Positions 45,400 through 54,599 of a DNA stretch of 64,000 nt are shown piece after piece. Where the stretch lies: assembly GCF_014337925.2 (NCBI RefSeq), contig NZ_CP143423.1, forward strand, positions 1,456,501-1,520,500, in the 5' to 3' direction. Numbering within the stretch: position 1 is the first letter of the stretch; the number at the start of each line of letters is the position of its first letter. The notes beneath the pieces are model-generated. The model was not told where the DNA came from, made no database searches, and saw only the letters and a program-made list of their open reading frames with translations. Source of the DNA: Roseobacter fucihabitans. Its GTDB lineage: Bacteria > Pseudomonadota > Alphaproteobacteria > Rhodobacterales > Rhodobacteraceae. A program made the translations under genes and the position numbers.

Positions 45400-46064
45400 T
45401 GTTGTAGTCCTTTTACGCGTGATTGGGCATTTCGAGTCGCATCGCTTTGTTGTTTCCCTACCTATCTTCACGAAAACTGATCATGCCGATGCCAAAGCGC
45501 GTCGAATCGGACCAATCGTCGTTTTATTGCCGATCCTTTTATCTAGAGGCCAAACACAGTTTTAGAACAGCCCTAGGATCGTGTGGGCGCCAGGTCAGGT
45601 GGCCACAATTTGCTCGGAGGCGGTGAGTTCTCGTTAGATCAGAAGCCTTTTTGGGTAAGGTCATAGCGTTATGATATAACATATCTAATTTGCGTTGTAT
45701 AGGAACGAAAAATGGTGTGATGAAACGCCACAGATACCCGAATACCTCGCTCAGACGGGTAACACGTAAGACCCGCCGCATAGGATTTCCGCTGAGCGTG
45801 CAACTTGTAGCTTTGATGTCCGACCACGTGAAATTCCATAGAAAAAATGCTCCATGACAAGGTTTAAGACGGAGATAGGCAAAATAAAGCTAGCCCGGCC
45901 AACTGTTCGGTGCAATCTTGCTCGGAACGAAAGGCGTTGGCTTGAAACAGGTCACGGCCCCAAAAAATATTCGGTCCAAGAGATCCGCCCCGCATCAAGC
46001 CGTGCTGGTCACATCAGAGCACTATAATTTGACACATCCGCTGGCACCGTTTGAGTGCCCCCGA
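45400..46064. other. Intergenic region upstream of the Zrg-like operon
   Basis: About 665 bp carry no convincing gene. Short minus-strand frames (45539-45860) lack family resemblance. The region holds the Zur-box-like palindrome and presumably the promoter for the operon. Confidence 0.5.
45668..45685. promoter_or_regulatory. Zur-box-like palindrome
   Basis: GTTATGATATAACATATC is an interrupted 18-bp palindrome (14 of 18 positions symmetrical) and closely resembles the alphaproteobacterial zinc-uptake regulator site as I remember it (GATATGTTATAACATATC). Its distance of about 270 bp from the zrgA-like start implies a long leader. Binding is inferred. Confidence 0.55.
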
Positions 46065-48290
46065 TCACCCCTTGGGCATCTTTAGGATGATGTTGCGCCC
46101 ACTTTTCTGGTAGCGCAGTTCACCCTCCCCGATGGCAGATATATTGCCGCCGTCAATACGGTCGCCGACTTCGACTTTTTTGTATCGCCCATTTGCCAGG
46201 CGCACCAATGCGCGGCGTTGGGAGGGGGTCCCATAGACACCAATCAGGTTCACTTTGCGCAGGTTGATCGCGTTGCGCACCGTTGCTTCGCGCGCAACCG
46301 AGGCGCTTGAAGGGATGGAGGGTTTGACAACCGCACGCGGTGCAATACTCGCAGCGCCACCGGTGGATGCAATCGTTGCGGCGGTATTTTGGGAACGCGC
46401 CACGATCTGATTGAAATTGCTGGGACGAATACCGGGCCTTTGGGTCACCACGGCCACGCCGGATGTCGCGGCATCATTGGGATCCTGGTTGGCGGTGTTA
46501 CCCTCAAGCGGCACAAGGCTGGCTGCGGCGGCATTCCCACCTCCGGCACTGGCCAAGGTGGGTCGCAAGGGGGGGCGGATCTGAGCAAGTTCCGAGCGTG
46601 TCAAACCCTCAAGGGTGGCGCGCTCGGTCGTCTCGACAATATCGTCTGGTCGCAGCTGGGGGCGAAAGGCCGCCAGGCTGGCGCGCGCCGGGTTCGACGC
46701 ATTTTGGGTTTCTGAGGTGCCGCGTTCAGGCAGGTTTGCGGGCCGCACCGGCGGGGCGCCGGAAAATACTGTCACGCCGTCGGGCGATACCGCGCCACCG
46801 GGTTGGGCAATGACCAACCCCCTGTCATCAAGTTTGAAGGTAATACCCGCAGCAGCCGGGGAAGCCGGTGCGTCAATGGCGCTATCCCGGTTCACCACCT
46901 CCAATTGCGGCAGCGCCACCGCATCAAAACCCGGTTCTATGGGGTCAATGCTGGTAACGTATAGATCCTCGATATCCACCAGCGGGGGCGGGCTTGGCAC
47001 TTCCGGCGCGCGGGGCCAGATCCCGCTCACGGCATATTTGGCAAGAAATTCCTGTGTTATCAGCGTGCTGGTCTCGGTTTCAGAGGAGGTCTCCAGCGGC
47101 GCGCGCAGTGCGTTTAGCACGGCTGCATCTTCATCGCTCAGCGACTCCGCCGGGGATACGACATCAACATCGCGGGTTGGGCTGGCCGCGTCGGTGGGCC
47201 CATCCCGAACGGGGTTGGGGAGCGGGGGCGCGACCTGAATGGCGGTCGTTTCGACACCGCCCCCCTGTTCGCGATCAAACAAGACGGCCACGAACGCCGG
47301 TAGCCTGCCCGAAGCAAAGGCCAGGACGCCAAGCAAAACGAGCAGAGCAAAACACGCCACAATCAGAACTGGTTGGCGCGACCCTTCCGGCGTATTGGCC
47401 TGAGCACGGGCCCCGAAGGTCGTCAGGCGCGCCGCTTCGTCCGTAATCAAGGCAGCATTTGGTGCCGCGCGCGCCTCGTGACGCGCTCCTTGCCCCTCAA
47501 ACGGCGTTGCCGTTTCCGCGAAGCCGCCCGCAATTGGTACGGGAGAGGCAGGTTTGGGAAATGCAGGTGGGGGAGGGGTATTGGTGCCGCGCCGACGACT
47601 GCTGAATTCAGGTGCCGGTATGCCCTGTTCAGGTGTCCGCCCGATTGTCGCGGATTCCGCGCCCTGGGCGTTTCCCAGCGTGGCCGCCATGACGGCGGGA
47701 TTGCCCTCATCGCCCGCCGGTCTGGTTGATTGCATTTGCAACCCGGCCTTGGCCGGTGCGTCGCGGCGCATGTCCTGTTCAGTCTCGCGCACAGAAGCAA
47801 GCCTGTCACGGCTGGATTGAGCCGCTCCAAAAAAGGGCTCCCAGGCGAAGGCGTCTTCTTCCGGAACAGCGACAAAACAGACCGGATCGAACCCGTGCTC
47901 CAGAGCAAAGGCTTCGGCTTCTTCCAGTGTTTCGCGCGCGACGGCGGCGATGTGGCTGCGGTCTGCGTCCGTGATCACGTCAAAGGCGAGCTCCTCCATG
48001 GCATAGGGTGTCGCCCCGTTCAGCGCATCATAGGCGGCCTGGTGGATCTGCTCCGGGTCACATTCGCCGGTTTGGATGCTCAGATAGCGCACTTGCTGAT
48101 TGGGGATCACAAGTTTGCACCCGCTTCCCCGCGTGGCAAGGCGCGCGCCGCTTTGTTGCAGGCGCATCAGATCTGATCTCAGCGTCGTCGATTGTGGCGA
48201 AACCTCGCCGAGCACGGTCCAGCCCGCCCCACCACGATGCAGCAGGCGAATGCCATCTGGAGAAAGAGAAAGGGCAAAATCTGGTTTCAT
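46065..48290 (-). CDS. Large single-pass protein with a PilP/GspC-like C-terminus
   Basis: The 741-residue protein has an N-terminal region of some 150 residues resembling the actin-like fold of PilM/GspL proteins, a long Pro/Ala-rich linker, one membrane helix at about 310-335 (VLIVACFALLVLLGVLAF), another low-complexity stretch, and a C-terminal domain of about 65 residues (INLRKVNLIGVYG, RRALVRLANGRYKKVEVGD, ISAIGEGELRYQKSG) like the HR domain of GspC/PilP. It may be an inner-membrane assembly platform element. No pilus or secretion genes are adjacent, so the partner is unknown. Confidence 0.7.
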   Translation of the reverse strand: MKPDFALSLSPDGIRLLHRGGAGWTVLGEVSPQSTTLRSDLMRLQQSGARLATRGSGCKLVIPNQQVRYLSIQTGECDPEQIHQAAYDALNGATPYAMEELAFDVITDADRSHIAAVARETLEEAEAFALEHGFDPVCFVAVPEEDAFAWEPFFGAAQSSRDRLASVRETEQDMRRDAPAKAGLQMQSTRPAGDEGNPAVMAATLGNAQGAESATIGRTPEQGIPAPEFSSRRRGTNTPPPPAFPKPASPVPIAGGFAETATPFEGQGARHEARAAPNAALITDEAARLTTFGARAQANTPEGSRQPVLIVACFALLVLLGVLAFASGRLPAFVAVLFDREQGGGVETTAIQVAPPLPNPVRDGPTDAASPTRDVDVVSPAESLSDEDAAVLNALRAPLETSSETETSTLITQEFLAKYAVSGIWPRAPEVPSPPPLVDIEDLYVTSIDPIEPGFDAVALPQLEVVNRDSAIDAPASPAAAGITFKLDDRGLVIAQPGGAVSPDGVTVFSGAPPVRPANLPERGTSETQNASNPARASLAAFRPQLRPDDIVETTERATLEGLTRSELAQIRPPLRPTLASAGGGNAAAASLVPLEGNTANQDPNDAATSGVAVVTQRPGIRPSNFNQIVARSQNTAATIASTGGAASIAPRAVVKPSIPSSASVAREATVRNAINLRKVNLIGVYGTPSQRRALVRLANGRYKKVEVGDRIDGGNISAIGEGELRYQKSGRNIILKMPKG

Positions 48291-48446
48291 GACCTGAAGT
48301 TATCAGCCGCTAAAAGAGTTGCACAGGAGTTTGAATTAAATAAAGCACATATAGCAGGGATTTGCCGAGGAAAAGCGAAACCAGCCTTAACGGCTTGCTC
48401 TTGTGCCTGTGCAGGGATCAGATGGGATTGATTAAAGGAGAATTAA

Positions 48447-49142
48447 ATGAGACATGTGTTAAAGTTGTTGGTGGCCCTCTTTTTTGTCGCGGGTGCCGCT
48501 CACGCCCAGGGCGCGCAAGAGCGCGTGATCACCACGACCGGGCAAGGGAGCGTCGCGACGCCACCTGATATGGCGAGCATAAGCCTGGGCGTGACCCATC
48601 AGGACGAAGAGGCAGCGCGCGCGATGATGGCAACCTCTGAGGGGGTCACGGCGATTTTGAGCAGGCTTTCAGAAGCTGGCATTGCGTCGCGTGACATGCA
48701 GACCGAAAATATCGCGCTGCGCCCGTTATGGTCGAACCGGGGATCGAACGCCGATAGTCCCGCGCAGATCACCGGGTTTGTTGCCAGCAATACCCTGACG
48801 GTCCGGGTGAATGATCTTGCGGCGCTGGGGGGTATTCTGGATCTGGTGGTGCAGGATGGGGCCAATACTTTCAATGGCTTATCGTTTGGATTGCAGGACC
48901 CGAAACCTCTCGCGGATGCGGCGCGCGCGCAGGCTGTGAGCGATGCGATTGATCGTGCGGGCCAATTAGCGGCGGCGGCGGGTGTCACGCTCGGTCCGGT
49001 TCAGTCGATCAGCGAGCAGGGGGGTATGGCGCGGCCGCAAATGATGGAAATGGCATCGGCCCGCCAGATGGATATGCCCATAGCGGCGGGCGAACTGACG
49101 GTGCAAGCGCAGGTCAATATGGTGTTTTCCATCGCGAATTGA
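48447..49142 (+). CDS. SIMPL domain (DUF541) periplasmic protein
   Basis: The 231-residue protein has a signal peptide (MRHVLKLLVALFFVAGAAHA) and a DUF541/SIMPL core: ITTTGQGSVATPPDMASISLG, the MQTENIALRPLW segment and GVTLGPVQSISEQGG. SIMPL proteins are widespread, form large oligomers and have been linked to stress resistance; their function is not settled. AAAGGAG precedes the ATG. It converges on metY with a hairpin between them. Confidence 0.9.
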   Translation: MRHVLKLLVALFFVAGAAHAQGAQERVITTTGQGSVATPPDMASISLGVTHQDEEAARAMMATSEGVTAILSRLSEAGIASRDMQTENIALRPLWSNRGSNADSPAQITGFVASNTLTVRVNDLAALGGILDLVVQDGANTFNGLSFGLQDPKPLADAARAQAVSDAIDRAGQLAAAAGVTLGPVQSISEQGGMARPQMMEMASARQMDMPIAAGELTVQAQVNMVFSIAN

Positions 49143-49158
49143 TCCCACGCAGAGAAGG

Positions 49159-49187
49159 ACGAGGGCATGTGGTTGACATGCCCTCGT
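49159..49187. terminator. Bidirectional hairpin between the SIMPL gene and metY
   Basis: ACGAGGGCATGT pairs perfectly with ACATGCCCTCGT (12 base pairs) around the five-base loop GGTTG. It lies in the 52-bp gap between two convergent stop codons. It lacks a T-run on either side. Confidence 0.7.
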
Positions 49188-49194
49188 GATGGGG

Positions 49195-50487
49195 TCAGTT
49201 GACCGCTTTTGCCAGCGCCTGATCCAGATCCGCGATCAGATCATCGGCGTTTTCGGTCCCGATAGAGACCCGCACAACGCCGGGCCCGGCCCCTGCGGCC
49301 TCTTGTTGCTCCGCCGTCAACTGGCGGTGCGTCGTGGAGGCGGAATGGATCACAAGGCTGCGCGTGTCGCCCAGATTGGCGACATGGCTGAAGATTTCCA
49401 GCGCATTGACGAATTTCACGCAGGAATCGTAACCGCCCTTGATCGCGAAGGTAAACAAGCCACCCGCGCCCTTGGGGCAGATCTTCTTCACCCGCTCGTT
49501 ATAGGGCGATGATTTCAACCCGGCGTAGGTTACATAGTCGACGCGCGGGTCCTTCTCCAGCCATGCAGCCAGCTTTTCGGCGTTTTCCACGTGACGTTCC
49601 ATACGCAGCGACAGGGTTTCGGTGCCCATCAACGTGTAATGCGCCGCCTGCGGGTTCATGGTCATGCCCAGATCACGCAAGCCAATGGCGATGGAATGGA
49701 AGGTAAAGGCCAGCGGGCCGAAGGTCTCGTGGAATTTCAACCCGTGATAGGCCGGCTCCGGCGCGCTGAGCGAGGGGAATTTGTCATTGGCGGACCAATC
49801 GAACTTGCCCGAATCCACGATGCAGCCGCCCGTGACCGTGCCATTGCCCGTGAGGTATTTGGTGGTGGAATGCACCACCAGCGTCGCGCCATGCTCAATC
49901 GGGCGGCAGAGGTAGGGCGTGGCCGTGGTGTTATCCACGATCAGCGGAATGCCCGCCGCATCCGAAATGGCGGAAATCGCATCCAGATCTGTGATGTAGC
50001 CGCCCGGATTTGCGATGGCCTCGCAAAAAACGGCGCGTGTGTTGTCATCAATCGCCGCCTTGACCGCGTCCAGATCGTCGAAATCCACGAAGGTCGCTTC
50101 CCAGCCGAACCGCTTGATCGTGTGGGAGAATTGCGTGACCGTGCCGCCATAAAGACGGGTGGAAACGACGATGTTCTTGCCCGGTCCCATCAGTGGGAAC
50201 AGCGCCATGATTTGCGCTGCGTGACCTGAGGAGCAACAGGCCGCCCCGACACCGCCCTCCAGCGTGGCGATGCGTTCCTGCAACACCGCCACGGTGGGGT
50301 TGGTCAGGCGGGAATAGATAAAGCCAACCTCTTGCAGGTTGAACAGGGCCGCCGCGTGATCGGCATCGCGAAACACGTAAGCCGTAGTCTGATAGATGGG
50401 CGTCTGGCGGGCACCGGTTGCGGGATCGGGGCGCGCGCCCGCGTGGATTTGTAGCGTGTCAAAGCCGTAGCTGGGGCCGTCTGTCAT
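49195..50487 (-). CDS. metY: O-acetylhomoserine sulfhydrylase (MetY)
   Basis: The 430-residue PLP enzyme makes homocysteine from O-acetylhomoserine and sulfide. Family features are the N-terminal TLQIHAG and QTPIYQTTAYVF, YSRLTNPT, SSGHAAQ, the Asp of IVDNTTATP and the PLP lysine in VHSTTKYLTGNG. Length suits MetY rather than cystathionine synthases. Start 50487 (MTDGPSYGFD) has GAGGAGG upstream. A 6-bp stem hairpin lies in the leader. Confidence 0.94.
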   Translation of the reverse strand: MTDGPSYGFDTLQIHAGARPDPATGARQTPIYQTTAYVFRDADHAAALFNLQEVGFIYSRLTNPTVAVLQERIATLEGGVGAACCSSGHAAQIMALFPLMGPGKNIVVSTRLYGGTVTQFSHTIKRFGWEATFVDFDDLDAVKAAIDDNTRAVFCEAIANPGGYITDLDAISAISDAAGIPLIVDNTTATPYLCRPIEHGATLVVHSTTKYLTGNGTVTGGCIVDSGKFDWSANDKFPSLSAPEPAYHGLKFHETFGPLAFTFHSIAIGLRDLGMTMNPQAAHYTLMGTETLSLRMERHVENAEKLAAWLEKDPRVDYVTYAGLKSSPYNERVKKICPKGAGGLFTFAIKGGYDSCVKFVNALEIFSHVANLGDTRSLVIHSASTTHRQLTAEQQEAAGAGPGVVRVSIGTENADDLIADLDQALAKAVN

Positions 50488-50510
50488 GGGGGTCCTCCTC
50501 GGGGATTTGT

Positions 50511-50531
50511 TTGGCCGTATCGTTAGGCCAA
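50511..50531 (-). promoter_or_regulatory. Leader hairpin upstream of metY
   Basis: On the metY strand TTGGCC pairs with GGCCAA around a nine-base loop, shortly before the ribosome binding site. A riboswitch is conceivable for a methionine gene, but no known SAM aptamer core was recognised. Confidence 0.3.
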
Positions 50532-51691
50532 GGGGGCAGGGCATACAAGGGTCGCGCGTTGCTCAGCGCATCCAGAGCCGTTGGATTTGATCCGGGGTGG
50601 CGATGGTCGCTTTGCGCCGGGGCAGGGTGTCGCGATCAAGCAGCGCGTACCTTCGCGCCGCGTCCCTGATGAAGGTTGCGCTTGATCGGCTCGTGTTTCT
50701 TGAGCTTATTGGGTGCGGCGACCGTCTCGATAAGGACGCCCGAAGACATGCGGACACGCAAAGGAAAAGAAATCCGCATTGAAGGGGAGATAGCGTTTTC
50801 AATATTCATTCGCGTCATCCGCGCCGGAATCGGGGCGTTCAAAGGGTATGATTTCGTAAATACCATTTCCACCCGCACGGATGGCGACCGCAAGGCCTGT
50901 CCCCCATGGCATCTCACCCCCACATTTATGGATCACACCGTGGCAATTCGCGTGCCAATTGCCACATATGTGACGCATCCGAAATCAAAACCCGTCTTTC
51001 ATAGGGGTCCTGACGGCACTGCATCAGGGGTACTGCGATCTCGGGCGATGACCGCGGGGGGTAGCCCAGGATCGCCTTTGGGTGCGGCAACCCCTTTTCC
51101 GCGCAAAGAACGCGTTTTATCTTGATGGTATCGATCATTAGGGGCCGCGATGAGCGCTTTCTAATTGGCTATCGTGCCCTTGGTGACCTCAAGCCTCCGG
51201 TGAGTTTGCAGGTTGCGTGCACGCGCAAATACCGAATTATGACGTGCCGCGCCTTTACTAATGCGCCGTGAAATTGTGCCTCTTGGGGGGCTTTGGGGTC
51301 GCTGTAGGGGATTGGCCTCAGGCCCCGCTCCCTTAAGCGCGACAGTAAATCGGCCTTGCCAGCTCTGTGAGGTTGATCGGTTGATGGCACCGCCGCCTGT
51401 CGATGCGCTCAGCTACAATCTGTTCGGGGAAACCCCGACCTCGACGGGCAATAGCAGAACCCCGGAACCGATGTCGAAGCGGGAAAGCAAAGGGTGCTCG
51501 CCGGGCATCTTAAAGCCGGCATGGCCTTGGATGTGCTTTCCCACGGTGCCGGGGATTTCTGGTCTTACGGCTTGCGTCATGGGGTCTTCCTGCCAGGTTC
51601 AATTCCGACTAAAACAATCGGGTCTGTAAACTGCCGGAAGTCCGGGTTAAGGAGTTTTTGCGGAAAACGATTTTGGGTGGGGCCGTTTGGT
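50532..51691. other. Decayed or non-coding stretch between metY and fbpB
   Basis: About 1.1 kb without an intact recognised gene. Minus-strand pieces at 50565-50923 read like a protein C-terminus across two frames (RMSSGVLIETVAAPNKLKK and then ATIATPDQIQRLWMR) but could not be assigned. The iron ABC pair nearby lacks an ATPase gene, yet no Walker motif is seen here, so this is not evidently its remnant. Confidence 0.5.
51413..51580 (-). CDS. Short hypothetical protein, possibly a truncated gene
   Basis: A 55-residue frame starts at 51580 (MTQAVRPEIPGTVGKHIQGH) with GGCAGGAAG as a plausible ribosome binding site and ends at a TAG after VGVSPNRL. It may be the N-terminal part of a longer decayed protein. 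I do not recognise the family. It is divergent from fbpB. Confidence 0.35.
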   Translation of the reverse strand: MTQAVRPEIPGTVGKHIQGHAGFKMPGEHPLLSRFDIGSGVLLLPVEVGVSPNRL

Positions 51692-53320
51692 ATGGACAAG
51701 AAAATCATCACCGGTATCGCGCTCTTTGTCGCCTTGATCTGCCTTCTGCCGCTGGCCGGTGTGATCGCCGCAGCGGCGTTTGGCAGTTTTGAAACGCTGG
51801 GAAATCTCGCCCAGACGGTCCTGTGGCGATATACGTGGACGACGCTTGTGTTGGTGCTGCTGGTGGCGACGGGCAGCATCATCATTGGTACGATCACGGC
51901 CTGGCTCGTCGTGACCTGCGACTTTCGTGGCAGGCGCTTTTTCGAGGTCGCTCTCGTCATCCCGCTGGCCTTTCCGGCCTATGTTCTGGCCTATGCCTAT
52001 ACCGATGTGCTCGATCATCCGGGCATTGTGCAAACCAGCCTGCGCGCCCTGATGGGGTGGGGGCCGCGTGATTATTGGTTCCCGGAAATACGCTCGCTGG
52101 GGGGGGCGGCGCTGATGCTGACCCTGGTGCTTTACCCCTATGTTTACCTGCTGACCCGCGCAGGGTTCCGAATGCAGGCGGCCACGCCGTTTTATGCCGC
52201 GCGCTCGCTGGGCTCATCTCCGGTCATGTCCTTTCTGCGGGTGTCCCTGCCGATGGCGCGCCCGGCCATTGCTGCCGGGGCCTTGCTGGTGGTCATGGAA
52301 ACGATTGCGGATTTCGGCACGGTGGCGCATTTCAGCGTGCAGACCTTTGCCACCGGCATCTACACCAGCTGGTTTGGACTGGCAGATCGCGGTGCGGCGG
52401 CGCAACTGGCGCTTGGGCTTCTGGCCTTTGCGCTGCTGGTCGCGGCGCTGGAATATATGAACCGGGGGGCGGCAGATTACGCCTCGCGCGGTCGGCAAGA
52501 ACCGTTTGCGCGCTTCGCCCTGTCCGGCCCATCTGCCCTGTCGGCACAGATCGCCTGCGCGCTGCCGGTGCTGCTGGGGGTAATCATACCAACGATCACG
52601 CTGGTGCTGATGGGCCTGCGCTCAGAGCAGGATATCTTCAGCCCACGCTATCTGGGTTTCATCCAAAGTACGCTGACCTTGGCCGGTATCGCGGCCCTCG
52701 TGACGGTCTTCGCTGCGATCTTCCTGGGCACCTTCAACCGTGTTTCACCAAGTCGCACGTCGATTGCCTCGCTGTTCATCGGACGGTTGGGCTATGCGGT
52801 GCCCGGCGGTGTCATCGCCATCGGCTTGCTGGTGCCCTTCGCGCGGTTTGACAATTGGCTGGATCTGCAAATGGAGGCCTTTTTCGGCATTTCCACCGGC
52901 TTGCTGATCTCGGGCTCCATCTGGTTGATGGTGGCGGCCTATATGATCCGCTTTCTGGCGGCGGCCATCGGGGCCTATGACAGCGGGTTGGCCACGGTAA
53001 CGCCGAATGTCGATGCCGCCTCGCGGGTGCTGGGACGCACCGCCTGGGGCACGGTGCGCGACGTGCATCTGTCGGTGCTGCGCCCCAGTATCCTGACGGC
53101 GATGCTGATCGTGTTTGTGGATACGGTCAAGGAACTGCCCGCCACGCTGATCCTGCGTCCGTTCAACTATGATACCTTGGCGGTGCAGGCTTTCCGGCTC
53201 GCCTCGGATGAACGCCTTGAGGGGGCAGCGGTGCCCAGCCTGATGATCGCGGGCATTGGCCTCATTCCGGTCATTCTGCTCTGCGCTCAGATTGGGGATT
53301 GGCGCCGCGCCACGGCCTGA
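51692..53320 (+). CDS. fbpB: Iron(III) ABC transporter permease (FbpB/AfuB type)
   Basis: The 542-residue permease has two fused halves with about twelve helices. Each half carries the EAA-type loop that contacts the ATPase (AARSLGSSPVMSFLRVSLPMARPAI and SRVLGRTAWGTVRDVHLSVLRPSI). The VKELPATLILRPFNYDTLA segment is typical of ferric-iron/thiamine-type permeases. The ATG at 51692 places the first helix right at the N-terminus. It converges on the binding-protein gene fbpA; no ATPase gene is in the window. Confidence 0.93.
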   Translation: MDKKIITGIALFVALICLLPLAGVIAAAAFGSFETLGNLAQTVLWRYTWTTLVLVLLVATGSIIIGTITAWLVVTCDFRGRRFFEVALVIPLAFPAYVLAYAYTDVLDHPGIVQTSLRALMGWGPRDYWFPEIRSLGGAALMLTLVLYPYVYLLTRAGFRMQAATPFYAARSLGSSPVMSFLRVSLPMARPAIAAGALLVVMETIADFGTVAHFSVQTFATGIYTSWFGLADRGAAAQLALGLLAFALLVAALEYMNRGAADYASRGRQEPFARFALSGPSALSAQIACALPVLLGVIIPTITLVLMGLRSEQDIFSPRYLGFIQSTLTLAGIAALVTVFAAIFLGTFNRVSPSRTSIASLFIGRLGYAVPGGVIAIGLLVPFARFDNWLDLQMEAFFGISTGLLISGSIWLMVAAYMIRFLAAAIGAYDSGLATVTPNVDAASRVLGRTAWGTVRDVHLSVLRPSILTAMLIVFVDTVKELPATLILRPFNYDTLAVQAFRLASDERLEGAAVPSLMIAGIGLIPVILLCAQIGDWRRATA

Positions 53321-53326
53321 AACGAA

Positions 53327-53354
53327 AAAAGCGCACCCGTCTGGATGCGCTTTT
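53327..53354. terminator. Bidirectional terminator between fbpB and fbpA
   Basis: AAAAGCGCA (53327-53335) pairs with TGCGCTTTT (53346-53354). The A-run before and T-run after it make it work for both convergent genes, whose stops lie 54 bp apart. Confidence 0.85.
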
Positions 53355-53374
53355 GAGGTGGGGTGTTGTTTGCT

Positions 53375-54388
53375 TTATTTCCAACCGGCTTCTGCCAGTA
53401 TCCGCTGGGCCGCCTCGATGTTATCGGCAATGTCGGACAGGGCGATGGCATCTGGACGGAAAATGCCCAGTGCCGCGACCGAAGGCGACAGGCCCACACC
53501 CGGCACGGCGGGATATTCATCGTTACCGGCGGAGAAATACTGCTGCGCCGCATCCGAGGCGAGATACTCAAGGAAAGCGACGGCGTTGTCCTTATTGGGC
53601 GCATGCGCTGCGACGCCACCGCCGGAGATGTTCATATGCGCGCCGATATCGTTCTGGTTGGGAAACACCCAGCCCACCCCGTCGATGCTATCGGAGAGAC
53701 CCGATACATCTTTGCGCAAAGCCCGCGCGAAGTAATACGTGTTAGACATCGCAATGTCGCATTCGCCCGACACAATACCGCGCAACTGGTCGGTGTCACC
53801 GCCTTGTGGGTCGCGTGCAAAATTGGCGACGACGGCTTTGGCCCAGTCCGCCGCGGCCTCTTCGCCCAGATGCGCAACAAGGGCTGCAACGATATTCTGG
53901 GTATAGACGTTGGAAGAGGAGCGAATACAGACCATGCCCTCATACTCGGGTTTTGCCAAATCCTGATAGGTTGCGGGCGGGTTTGCGACTTCGTTCTTGT
54001 CATAGAACAGGATACGCGCGCGCTGGGAAAAGGCGAACCACTGGTTGTCCGCATCCTGTAGATAGGCCGGTACACGCGCTTCGAGGACGTCGCTGTCCAC
54101 CGATTGCAACAATCCCAGATCTTTGGCGCGGGTGATGCGCACCGTATCCACCGTCAAAAATACATCGACCGGAGAATTGGCCCCCTCGGCTTCCATACGC
54201 GCGATTAACTCATCCGCGTTGCCCTCGATACGGTTAACGGTGATGCCGGTTGCATCGGTGAACTCGGAGTAGAGGCGCTCATCGGTGTCATAATGACGCG
54301 AAGAGTACAGGTTGAGTTCCCCCTCGGCGACGGCGCTTGAGGCCGTCATCGCCAGTGCCAGAGCGAAGATAGAAGTCTTGGTGGTCAT
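53375..54388 (-). CDS. fbpA: Iron(III) ABC transporter substrate-binding protein (FbpA type)
   Basis: The 337-residue periplasmic protein has a signal peptide (SIFALALAMTASSAVAEGE) and starts with LNLYSSRHYDTDERLY, the family opening. The iron-binding tyrosine pair appears in SNTYYFARAL, and further ligands may come from the N-terminal His/Tyr. It delivers ferric iron to the convergent permease. Upstream lies a 9-bp inverted repeat that may be an iron operator. Confidence 0.94.
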   Translation of the reverse strand: MTTKTSIFALALAMTASSAVAEGELNLYSSRHYDTDERLYSEFTDATGITVNRIEGNADELIARMEAEGANSPVDVFLTVDTVRITRAKDLGLLQSVDSDVLEARVPAYLQDADNQWFAFSQRARILFYDKNEVANPPATYQDLAKPEYEGMVCIRSSSNVYTQNIVAALVAHLGEEAAADWAKAVVANFARDPQGGDTDQLRGIVSGECDIAMSNTYYFARALRKDVSGLSDSIDGVGWVFPNQNDIGAHMNISGGGVAAHAPNKDNAVAFLEYLASDAAQQYFSAGNDEYPAVPGVGLSPSVAALGIFRPDAIALSDIADNIEAAQRILAEAGWK

Positions 54389-54419
54389 TGGAATCTCCCG
54401 AATTTCATAAACCTTACAG

Positions 54420-54470
54420 TTTTACTCAATTACAAGATCCCAGCCACATTGCAACCCATCCTGAGTAAAA
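54420..54470. promoter_or_regulatory. Inverted repeat in the fbpA promoter region
   Basis: TTTTACTCA (54420-54428) and TGAGTAAAA (54462-54470) are perfect inverted copies 33 bp apart, 32 bp upstream of the fbpA start. They could be two half sites for an iron regulator. No known box is claimed. Confidence 0.45.
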
Positions 54471-54599
54471 TGGTCGGATTAATTTCACGGCACTCTGCGC
54501 AGGGTCAAGGCACTTCTTGCCAAGCGCGGGGCTGTCTTGATGGGTTATGATCTATGTCTAGCTTGGCCTGCGCGCCTTAAAGCCGTGGGCTTGCAAAGA

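Noticed and set aside
45539-45860. Small minus-strand open frames near the Zur-box-like site.
   Set aside because: They lack a credible ribosome binding site and resemble no family, so the site was linked to the zrgA-like operon instead.
50488-50600. A SAM riboswitch upstream of metY.
   Set aside because: Only a simple hairpin was found; none of the conserved cores of known SAM aptamers could be recognised.
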